Below the pieces are notes generated by a model, which saw only the letters and a program-made list of their open reading frames with translations, ran no database searches and had not been told where the DNA came from. Of a stretch of 64,000 nt of DNA, positions 54,798-61,774 are shown one piece after another. Numbering within the stretch: the stretch's first letter is position 1; each line of letters opens with the position of its first letter. Source of the DNA: Hyphomicrobiales bacterium (GTDB lineage: Bacteria > Pseudomonadota > Alphaproteobacteria > Rhodospirillales > JACKKN01); assembly GCA_024236415.1 (NCBI GenBank), contig JACKKN010000002.1:248001-312000 (forward strand), written 5' to 3'. The position numbers and the translations under genes are program-made.

Positions 54798-56036
54798 ATG
54801 ACGTTCGACGTGTTGACGGCCGTGGCGGTATTCGCCGCCGTCTATGTCGGCATGGCGCTGGGCCGCTGGCCCGGGCTCAAGATCGACCGATCGGGCATCG
54901 CGCTGCTGGGGGCGATCGTGCTGTACGCCACCGGCGCCATCTCGGGCGGCGGGGCGCTGGCGGCCATCCAGTTTCCCACCTTGGTCGTGCTGTTCGGACT
55001 GATGATCCTGTCGGCGCAGTTCGCAGCCTGCGGCTTCTACGACTGGTGCTCGGCCCGGATCACGGCCAGCCGCGCGTCACCGGCGGCCCTGCTCGGGCTT
55101 ACGGTCGCGGTCGCCGGGGGCCTGTCGGCGGTGCTCGCCAACGACATCGTCGTGTTCGCCATGACACCCATGCTGATCGCCGGCCTGTCGCGGCGCGGAC
55201 TGGACCCGCGGCCCTATCTGATCGCCCTGGCCGGCGGGGCCAACGCCGGATCGGCGGCGACGATGATCGGCAACCCCCAGAACATCCTGATCGGCCAGGT
55301 CGGGCACCTGGACTTCTGGAGCTTCGCCGCCGTCTGCGGGCCGCCGGCCGCGTTCGGGCTGGTGATCGTCTTCGCCGTGGTCTGGTCCGTATGGCGGCGA
55401 CGGCTGCGCACCGGCGCCGGCGGCGAAACAGGGCGCGACGTCCCGACCGTCGACCGTGTCGGCGTCGGCAAGGCGGTGCTGGCGACCATCGCGCTGCTGG
55501 TCCTGTTCGGTCTGCCGCTGTCGCAGGTGGCGGGGGTTCTCGCGGTGACCGGCGTGCTGCTGGTCAGCCGGCGGCTGGCGACCCGCGAGATGTTCGGTTT
55601 GGTCGACTGGCACCTGCTGGTGCTGTTCGCCGGGCTGTTCATCGTCACCGCCGCCCTGGACCGGACCGGCCTGCCGCGGGACCTGGTCGCGGCGCTGGCC
55701 TCGGCCGGCATCGACCCCACGGGCCTGCCGTCGCTGGTGGTGCTGGCCCTGGCCGGCAGCAACGTCATCGGCAACGTCCCGGCGGTCATGCTGCTGCTGG
55801 CGGTGCTCAAGGACCTGAACCCCGAGTCCCTCTACGCGCTGGCGGTGCTGTCCACCCTGGCCGGCAACCTGCTGATCGTCGGCAGCCTGGCCAACATCAT
55901 CGTCGTCGAGCGCGCGAAGCAGTCCGGGGTCGTCCTGGGGTTCGCCGAGCACGCCCGGTGCGGCGTGCCCATGACCCTGTGCTCGGTCGTGGTCGCCCTC
56001 GCCTGGTTTGTCGTCCGCGGCTGGATCGGGCCCTGA
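54798..56036 (+). CDS. SLC13/ArsB-type (IT superfamily) ion transporter
   Basis: A 412-residue membrane protein of 10-11 helices. Family segments include ALLGAIVLYATGAISGGGALAAIQFPTLVVLFGLMILSAQF, VLANDIVVFAMTPMLI and ANAGSAATMIGNPQNILIG, the hairpin conserved in NhaD/ArsB/SLC13 carriers, and NVIGNVPAVMLLL near residue 320. Likely an arsenite/antimonite, dicarboxylate or Na+/H+ exchanger; NPQN is closer to the SLC13-like anion branch. It is co-oriented with and 6 bp behind the BTAD regulator, which may control it. Confidence 0.87.
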   Translation: MTFDVLTAVAVFAAVYVGMALGRWPGLKIDRSGIALLGAIVLYATGAISGGGALAAIQFPTLVVLFGLMILSAQFAACGFYDWCSARITASRASPAALLGLTVAVAGGLSAVLANDIVVFAMTPMLIAGLSRRGLDPRPYLIALAGGANAGSAATMIGNPQNILIGQVGHLDFWSFAAVCGPPAAFGLVIVFAVVWSVWRRRLRTGAGGETGRDVPTVDRVGVGKAVLATIALLVLFGLPLSQVAGVLAVTGVLLVSRRLATREMFGLVDWHLLVLFAGLFIVTAALDRTGLPRDLVAALASAGIDPTGLPSLVVLALAGSNVIGNVPAVMLLLAVLKDLNPESLYALAVLSTLAGNLLIVGSLANIIVVERAKQSGVVLGFAEHARCGVPMTLCSVVVALAWFVVRGWIGP

Positions 56037-56048
56037 AGCCGGGCGCGG

Positions 56049-57275
56049 CTACGCCGCCGCCAGGGCGGCGCGGCGGCGGTTCAGGGTCAGGAACAGGGCG
56101 CCGACGATGAACAGGTTGACCACCCCGGCCAGGGCGGCGTTGGCGTAGGTCAGGGTATAGTCGCCGGTCAGGTCGAAGAAGAACCCGCCCTGGTAGCCGC
56201 CGATGCCGTGGCCCAGCCAGCCGAACAGGCCCACCGCGCCCATGGCGAAGGCGCGCCGCGCCGGCGGGATCAGCTCGCGCACGCAGACCAGGATGCTGGT
56301 CATGATCCCGGCGTAGCCGAAGCCGTAGATCACGGCCAGGGCGTAGAACGACGGCAGGTCGTGCATCTGGATGAAGGCGAACACCAGCACCGTCTGCCAG
56401 CACGACGCGATCCAGTAGGCGCGCACGGCGCCGATCACGTCGGCCAGCCTGCCGAAGGCGACGCGCCCGGCGATGGCCACCAGCAGCATGACGAACATGA
56501 CGCTGCCGGCGTCCTCGAGCGCGATGCCCCGGTCCTGGATCAGCGGCACCAGGTGCATCAGCGGCACCGACATGCAGGTGCAGCAGAACACCACGGCGAT
56601 GCCCAGCCAGGCGATGGTCACGTTGAGCGGCAGCAGTGCCGGGTCGGTGCCGCCGCCGCCGGCGGCCCCGGCGGCCGGCGGCGCCTTGGCCGGTTCGCGG
56701 ATCAGCAGGGCCAGGGGCAGCATCCCGGCCAGGGTGACCGCCCCGGCCACGGTCAGGGCGCCGCGCCAGTCCGAGCCCGAGATCAGCAGCGCCAGACCAT
56801 AGGGCACGCCCCCCTGCCCCAGGGCCTGGCCGGCCGAGGCGATGCCCAGGGCCAGCCCGGCGCCGGCGCGGAACCAGTTGCCCACGTTGGCCACCAGCGG
56901 CGCGAACAGGGCCCCGGCGCCCAGCAGCCCGGCAATGAAGAACAGGGCGTAGAGTTGCCACAGGGCGTCGGCCCGGGCGGCGGCCAGCAGGCAGGCGCCC
57001 AGCACCACGGTGCCCATCAGGCTCAGTTTGCGGGTCAGGCCGCGGTCGGCCAGGCGGCCCATGAGGATGCCGCCGATGGCCATGCCCATGAGGCCGGCGA
57101 AGTTGACCAGCGAGACCGCCCCCCGGTCCCAGCCGAACTCGGCGTGCAGGGGGATGATCAGCACCGAGGCACCGTTGACCATCATGCCCATGCTGACCGC
57201 CAGCATGACCGCCGAGGCGATCACGATCACCCAGCGGTAGGCGGGTTGCGGGTCGGCGTCGCCGGGTGGCGTCAT
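56049..57275 (-). CDS. MFS carrier of the oxalate:formate antiporter (OFA)/monocarboxylate group
   Basis: A 408-residue, 12-helix protein with OFA-type features: IIPLHAEFGWDRGAVSLVNFAGLMGMAIGGILMGRLADRG (helices 1-2), a second-half VAFGRLADVIGAVRAYWIASCWQ, and long Ala/Gly loop in the centre. OFA members exchange carboxylates, often a decarboxylation substrate for its product. Its gene is 34 bp behind a SpeD-fold protein on the same strand, so the two are probably co-transcribed. Confidence 0.87.
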   Translation of the reverse strand: MTPPGDADPQPAYRWVIVIASAVMLAVSMGMMVNGASVLIIPLHAEFGWDRGAVSLVNFAGLMGMAIGGILMGRLADRGLTRKLSLMGTVVLGACLLAAARADALWQLYALFFIAGLLGAGALFAPLVANVGNWFRAGAGLALGIASAGQALGQGGVPYGLALLISGSDWRGALTVAGAVTLAGMLPLALLIREPAKAPPAAGAAGGGGTDPALLPLNVTIAWLGIAVVFCCTCMSVPLMHLVPLIQDRGIALEDAGSVMFVMLLVAIAGRVAFGRLADVIGAVRAYWIASCWQTVLVFAFIQMHDLPSFYALAVIYGFGYAGIMTSILVCVRELIPPARRAFAMGAVGLFGWLGHGIGGYQGGFFFDLTGDYTLTYANAALAGVVNLFIVGALFLTLNRRRAALAAA

Positions 57276-57309
57276 GGGGCGGGTCCTTTCACGGCCTGGG
57301 CGGCGGCGG

Positions 57310-57720
57310 TCAGAAGGAATGGGCCACCAGCTCGCCCTCGGCGGCCATCAGGTCGCGCGCCGTGGCGACGGCGGTGTCGGCGTCGAAGCCCTTGCAGGTG
57401 TAGACGAGGATCGAGAAGAACCCGGCGGCGGCCCAGAAGTAGCCCGAGATGCCGCTGTCGATCAGCGGCACGAAGGCGTCGAATCCGGCATTCTCGTCCT
57501 TGCCCATGCCGCTGTCGGGCTGGAACACCACCGGCTCGCCATAGGTGCGCAGGTCAAGCGCCGCGGCCAGGCCGAGCAGGCTGTCGCGCACCCGGGCCTC
57601 GGTCATGGCGCCGCCGTAGAAGCCCTCGACCAGCAGGCGCTGGCGGAACACCCCCGGCGCCAGGTCCTTGAGGGCGGCGCGGCTGGCGCTGACGGGCGGG
57701 CCCGGGTTGGTGGCCGGCAT
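57310..57720 (-). CDS. Diverged SpeD (AdoMet decarboxylase)-fold protein
   Basis: A 136-residue protein starting at ATG 57720 (RBS AAGGAG). The core aligns by eye with class 1b AdoMet decarboxylases: LLVEGFYGG for LVAELYGC, then LIDSGISGYFWAAAGFFSILVYTCKGF. Ser89 fits the pyruvoyl-forming Ser63 of Thermotoga SpeD and Cys109, exactly 20 residues later, fits Cys83. The His68 position (Ser+5) is Tyr94 and the Ser55 position is Asp81. It therefore keeps the self-processing Ser but not the proton-donor set. Possibly a decarboxylase for another amino acid; no speE gene is near. A carrier of the OFA group follows. Confidence 0.65.
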   Translation of the reverse strand: MPATNPGPPVSASRAALKDLAPGVFRQRLLVEGFYGGAMTEARVRDSLLGLAAALDLRTYGEPVVFQPDSGMGKDENAGFDAFVPLIDSGISGYFWAAAGFFSILVYTCKGFDADTAVATARDLMAAEGELVAHSF

Positions 57721-57985
57721 GGTGGTCTCTCCTTCCCTGGTCCGGATGCGGCGGCAGCCTACCACGGCCGGTCCGGGGCCATCAAATTGAAGCCGCGCCG
57801 GCCCCGGCGCCAATGGCCCGCCAAGGTGGTGTGAAGGCGGACCTGTTTCAATTTATTCTTTGTTTTCAATAAACTGAAAAACCGTGTGACGGCGCGCACA
57901 GCCCGCCCGGGCATATTCGAGTATGCTCGTCGGCCATGGAAAGTCCCGGGAATCGGACACGGGCCCGGGGCGAGGAGGAAGAGCC

Positions 57986-58948
57986 ATGCCCACCACCGCT
58001 GGGCCCGGCGATTTTGACGCCATCAAGGTTCTGCTGGTCGACAGCCACTGGCAGCTCCGGTCCACCTTCGCCGCCAGCCTGCAGGCCCAGGGCTTCCGCG
58101 ACGTGGTCTCGACGGCCCGGCTGGAGACCGTGCGCCGGATGCTGGCGGCCACCCCCATCGACCTGCTGATCGTCGACCTGGAGCGGTTCGAGCGCGAGAT
58201 CTGTACCCTGGCCGGGCGCCTGCGCAGCGGCGAGAGCGACCTGAACCAGTTCACCATCATGATCGCCCTGGCCGCCGACACGGGCATGGCGCGCACCATG
58301 CGCATCATCGACGCCGGGTTCGACGACCTGCTGGTCAAGCCGTTCTCGCTGGAGGACCTGCACCGGCGCATCGGCCGGTTCCTGCGCATCCGGCGCCGAT
58401 TCATCGTGGCGTCGGACTACATTGGCCCGGACCGGCGCCACAAGCCGCGCCACGCCTGGGGCTCGGACCCGGCCATCGAGGTGCCCAACACCCTGGCCGA
58501 GAAGGCCGGCGGAGCCCCGGTGGCCACGGGCCTGCGCGCCCGCATGGCCGCGGCGCGGCGGGAAATCGACCGGGTGCGCATCGAGCTGTGCGCCGGCCAG
58601 ATCGCCTGGCTGGTGGACCGCATTCGCCTGTCCCACGCCGACGGCCCTGGCGACTCCGGCGGAGGCGGCACCAGCATCGCCGTGCACATGCGCGAGCTGC
58701 GCCGGGTGGTCGAGGAGGCGCTGGCGCGCGGCCAGCGGTCGGGCCTGACCACCGGCCTGCCGGCCTGCGAGGACATCCTGCGGGTCGTCGACGGATTCGA
58801 GGCCGTCACCCGGACCAACGCGGCCACCACCCTGGGCGGCCTGGCCGTGGCCTCGCGCCGGTTCCTGAACGCGCTGGGCACGCACCCCGACCACCTGCCG
58901 GGCGACGATTTCGCCCGCACCTTCTCGACCCTGCACTGGCGGGTGTGA
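57986..58948 (+). CDS. Response-regulator receiver-domain protein
   Basis: A 320-residue protein: an N-terminal CheY-like receiver (residues 10-130: IKVLLVDSHWQLRSTFAASLQAQGF, phosphoacceptor Asp in DLLIVDLERF, Lys in DDLLVKPFSLEDL), followed by a 190-residue helical domain with no known output motif. The acidic pair at the start is D-S rather than the usual D-D or E-D, so Mg2+ binding may be weakened. ATG 57986 with GAGGAAGAG RBS. No kinase is nearby. The upstream 265-bp gap contains an AT-rich stretch (57845-57880) likely carrying the promoter. The 3' end shows a 13-bp tandem duplication of GGCGGGTGTGACG (58938, 58951), the first copy holding the stop. Confidence 0.85.
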   Translation: MPTTAGPGDFDAIKVLLVDSHWQLRSTFAASLQAQGFRDVVSTARLETVRRMLAATPIDLLIVDLERFEREICTLAGRLRSGESDLNQFTIMIALAADTGMARTMRIIDAGFDDLLVKPFSLEDLHRRIGRFLRIRRRFIVASDYIGPDRRHKPRHAWGSDPAIEVPNTLAEKAGGAPVATGLRARMAAARREIDRVRIELCAGQIAWLVDRIRLSHADGPGDSGGGGTSIAVHMRELRRVVEEALARGQRSGLTTGLPACEDILRVVDGFEAVTRTNAATTLGGLAVASRRFLNALGTHPDHLPGDDFARTFSTLHWRV

Positions 58949-58979
58949 CGGGCGGGTGTGACGGGAGGGGACGCGCCCC

Positions 58980-59840
58980 TCAGTGGGCCATCAGCACCGG
59001 GATCTTGGCGTTGTCCAGGACGAAGCGGGTGACGCCGCCCATGATCAGCTGGCGCAGGCGCGAATGGGTATAGGCGCCCATGACCAGCAGGTCGGCGTCC
59101 ACCTCGCGGCATACGTTCAGCAGCACCATGCCGGGGCCCTCGCCGTTCTTGCTGCGCACCTGGGCCTGGATGCCGTGCCAGGCCAGGTAGGCGGCCACGT
59201 CGGCGGCCGTGGGGGTGACCTCGCCGCGGGCGTCGATGGTGACCACGGTGACCGCGTCCATCTTCTTCATCAGCGGCATGGCCGTGCGCACGGCGCGCGC
59301 CGCCTGGGCGCTGCCGTTCCAGGCGATGACGGCGTGCCGGGTGGGCAGGCTCGCCCCCTCGTGCGGCGCCAGCAGCACCGGCCGCGCGCTCTCGAACAGG
59401 GCCGCGTTCAGGGTCAGGGTAGCGGACACCTCGGACTCGGACCCGGGCCGGGTCATGACGATCATGTCGGCCAGCAGGGCACGGGTGGCGGTCACCTCGT
59501 CCTCGCGGCCGGTCTCCTCGCGCCACGAGATCGAGGCCTCCTCGACGCCGTCGGCGGCGTCCTTGACGGGAATCGACTGGGCGCCGCAGGTGCTGTCGAA
59601 CATGGCGCGGGCCGCCTTGGCCCGCTGCGCCGCCTCGGTCTCGGCCATGTCGATCATCTCCTCGATCATGGCCCCGGACATGCCCTCGCCCAGCAGCGGC
59701 ACCGCGTCCTTGGCGTCGGCGCGCACGTGCAGCACCTCGACATGGGCGTGGAAGGCCGGCGCCAGCTTCAGGGCCATCTCGATGGCCGGCTTCGACGCAT
59801 CGGTGCCGTCCGCGGGGACCAGAATCGTCCTGATCGGCAT
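58980..59840 (-). CDS. Tandem universal stress protein (two UspA domains)
   Basis: A 286-residue protein of two Usp domains: 1-140 (PIRTILVPADGTDASKPAIEMALKLA) and 150-286 (HAVIAWNGSAQAARAVRTAMPLM, ending LLVMGAYTHSRLRQLIMGGVTRFVLDNAKIPVLMAH). The second carries the ATP-binding GxxxxHSRxxxxxxGxxxxxVL pattern; the first has lost it. ATG 59840 was chosen for the canonical beginning. Convergent with the receiver-domain gene. Confidence 0.93.
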   Translation of the reverse strand: MPIRTILVPADGTDASKPAIEMALKLAPAFHAHVEVLHVRADAKDAVPLLGEGMSGAMIEEMIDMAETEAAQRAKAARAMFDSTCGAQSIPVKDAADGVEEASISWREETGREDEVTATRALLADMIVMTRPGSESEVSATLTLNAALFESARPVLLAPHEGASLPTRHAVIAWNGSAQAARAVRTAMPLMKKMDAVTVVTIDARGEVTPTAADVAAYLAWHGIQAQVRSKNGEGPGMVLLNVCREVDADLLVMGAYTHSRLRQLIMGGVTRFVLDNAKIPVLMAH

Positions 59841-59986
59841 TTCCGTTGTTCTCCCTTGCAATGCAGGACCGGCCCCCTGCGGGACCGCGCAGTCCGCTCC
59901 GTGTTGTCACCCGCCCTTAACGTAGCACCCCGGGCCCCGCCGCCGAAAGGCCGAAAAGGGTTCTCGCCCGTTCCCACCCCCGGTGA

Positions 59987-61543
59987 TCATACGCCCAGAA
60001 TCTTGCGCCCCCGCGCCAGGGTCCGGTTGCGCGGCGCGTCGCTGTCCACCACCGGCCAGGCGATGTCGCCCAGGTCGTAGCCGAGCTGGCGGCGGACCAC
60101 CCCGGCGTCGGCGTCCGAGGCATTATTCTGGCGCGCCGTCACCCGCGCCACCATGACCTCGGGCGGCGCCTGCAGCCACAGGCCGGCGAAGGGCACCCCG
60201 GCGCGGACGGCGGCGGCCTCGGCCGCGGCGCGCTCCTCGGGGCGGGCGAACACGGCGTCGACGATCACCGAATGGCCGGTCTCGGCCACCGCCACCGCCT
60301 CGTCCATCAGCCGGTCGTACACCGCGCGGCTGGCCTCGGCGCCGTAGTGCGCGGGCGCCAGGCGGGTCAGGGGGCCGACCCCGGCCAGGCGCTTGCGCAG
60401 CACGTCGCTGCGCAGCACCCGCGCCCCCGGGGCGCCGCCGACGAAGGGTGCGATCTCGCGCGCCATGCGCGACTTGCCGCTGCCCGACAGGCCGCCCACG
60501 GCCACCAGGCGCGGCGGCGGCGGCGCCAGGTAGGTCAGCGCCAGGTCCAGGTAGGCGCGGGCCTCGTCGCGGGCCGCCGCGGCGGCGTCCGGGTCGTCCA
60601 GGCTGTTGGCGGTGGAGGCGCCGACGTGGGCGCGGATGGCGGCGCGCACGGCCAGAAAGAGCGGCATGGCCGCCAGGCCGCCGTCGCCGGGCCGGCCGTG
60701 CAGGGCCAAGTGGTCCAGGTACCGGTTCAGCACCACGTTGGCCAGGCGCCGGCGGCCGCGGTGGTCCAGGTCCATCAGCAGGAAGGCCAGGTCGTACAGG
60801 ACGTCGATGTTGGCGAAGCCGGGGTTGAACTCGATGGCGTCGAACAGGGTCGCGCGGCCGTCCACCAGGCAGACGTTGCGCAGGTGCAGGTCGCCGTGGC
60901 AGTGGCGCACCCAGCCGGCGTCGCGGCGCGTGTCCAGGCGCCGGCCCAGGACCTGCAGGAACGCCCGCGACATGGCCTCCAGGGCCGCGACCTTGGATTC
61001 GTCCAGGTTGCCGGGCGCGCATTCGTCGAAGGTGCGGGCGTTGCCGTCCAGCACGTTCTCGATGCCGGCGCGGCCGCCGAAGCCGGCGCAGACCTCGGCC
61101 TCCAGGTGGAAGCCGGCGATGGTCTCGGCCAGGTCCTCCATCATGTGGCGGTCCAGGGCGCCGCGCTGGGCCAGGCGGTCGAACAGGGTGTCCTGGTCGA
61201 ACCGGTGCATGGCCACCACCCAGTCCACCGGCGCGCCGGCGCCGTCCAGGGCCAGGGTGCCGTCGGCCTCGCGGGTGATGGCATGGACGCCCCGGTACAG
61301 GCCGGGCGCGGTGCGGCGGTTGACCGCGACCTCGGCGTCGCAGGCGGCGCGGCGCAAGTCGGCGGTGGAGAAATCCAGGAACGGGAAGCGCACGGCGCGC
61401 TTCAGCTTCAACACCCGCGCGCCGCACAGGAAGACCAGCGAGATGTGGGTCTCGACCCGCTCCACCGCCGCCCCGGGGTCGGCGCCGAAGGCCGCCGGAC
61501 CGGACAGGAATCCGATCACCTTGCCCTGGTCTTCCACGATCAC
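59987..61543 (-). CDS. APH-like kinase fused to a P-loop kinase
   Basis: A 518-residue protein. Residues 1-325: aminoglycoside-phosphotransferase-like domain with the catalytic loop HCHGDLHLRNVCLVDGRATLFDAIEFNP (Brenner-type HGDxxxxN plus metal-binding D/E). Residues 335-518: AAA/adenylylsulfate-kinase-like domain with Walker A VGGLSGSGKSRMAREIA and a later WLQAPPEVMVARVTAR. Two kinase folds in one chain occur in a family annotated 'bifunctional aminoglycoside phosphotransferase/ATP-binding protein' whose substrate is unknown; resistance is not implied. The start follows the noted repeat region. Confidence 0.88.
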   Translation of the reverse strand: MIVEDQGKVIGFLSGPAAFGADPGAAVERVETHISLVFLCGARVLKLKRAVRFPFLDFSTADLRRAACDAEVAVNRRTAPGLYRGVHAITREADGTLALDGAGAPVDWVVAMHRFDQDTLFDRLAQRGALDRHMMEDLAETIAGFHLEAEVCAGFGGRAGIENVLDGNARTFDECAPGNLDESKVAALEAMSRAFLQVLGRRLDTRRDAGWVRHCHGDLHLRNVCLVDGRATLFDAIEFNPGFANIDVLYDLAFLLMDLDHRGRRRLANVVLNRYLDHLALHGRPGDGGLAAMPLFLAVRAAIRAHVGASTANSLDDPDAAAAARDEARAYLDLALTYLAPPPPRLVAVGGLSGSGKSRMAREIAPFVGGAPGARVLRSDVLRKRLAGVGPLTRLAPAHYGAEASRAVYDRLMDEAVAVAETGHSVIVDAVFARPEERAAAEAAAVRAGVPFAGLWLQAPPEVMVARVTARQNNASDADAGVVRRQLGYDLGDIAWPVVDSDAPRNRTLARGRKILGV

Positions 61544-61664
61544 GCCGGTGTCTCCCGCTGCGCCGCCCTGCCCCCGCCGCGGGTTGTACCACGGCGGGCG
61601 CGGCGGGCAAACGGGAATGGCCGGCGGCGACCGTGAACCTGCGGTGACAGCGGAACCGGCGCGC

Positions 61665-61758
61665 CATGCTTCGAGACGGCCCTGCGGGCCTCCTCAGCAT
61701 GAGGACCTTCGCGCGCGGAACCTCGCCCTGAGGCGCCCGCGCAGCGGGCCTCGAAGGG
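61665..61758. repeat. Inverted pair of CTTCGAGG...CCTCAG hairpin repeats
   Basis: The unit at 61665-61704 starts CATGCTTCGAGACGGCCC and contains GGCCCTGCGGGCC and CATGC/GCATG inverted arms. A diverged copy in reverse orientation at 61727-61758 contains GAGGCGCCCGC and GGGCCTCGAAGG. The type is common in alphaproteobacterial intergenic DNA. It occupies the 231-bp gap between the kinase fusion and the RND gene. Confidence 0.65.
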
Positions 61759-61774
61759 CGCCCGCCCTACCCCG

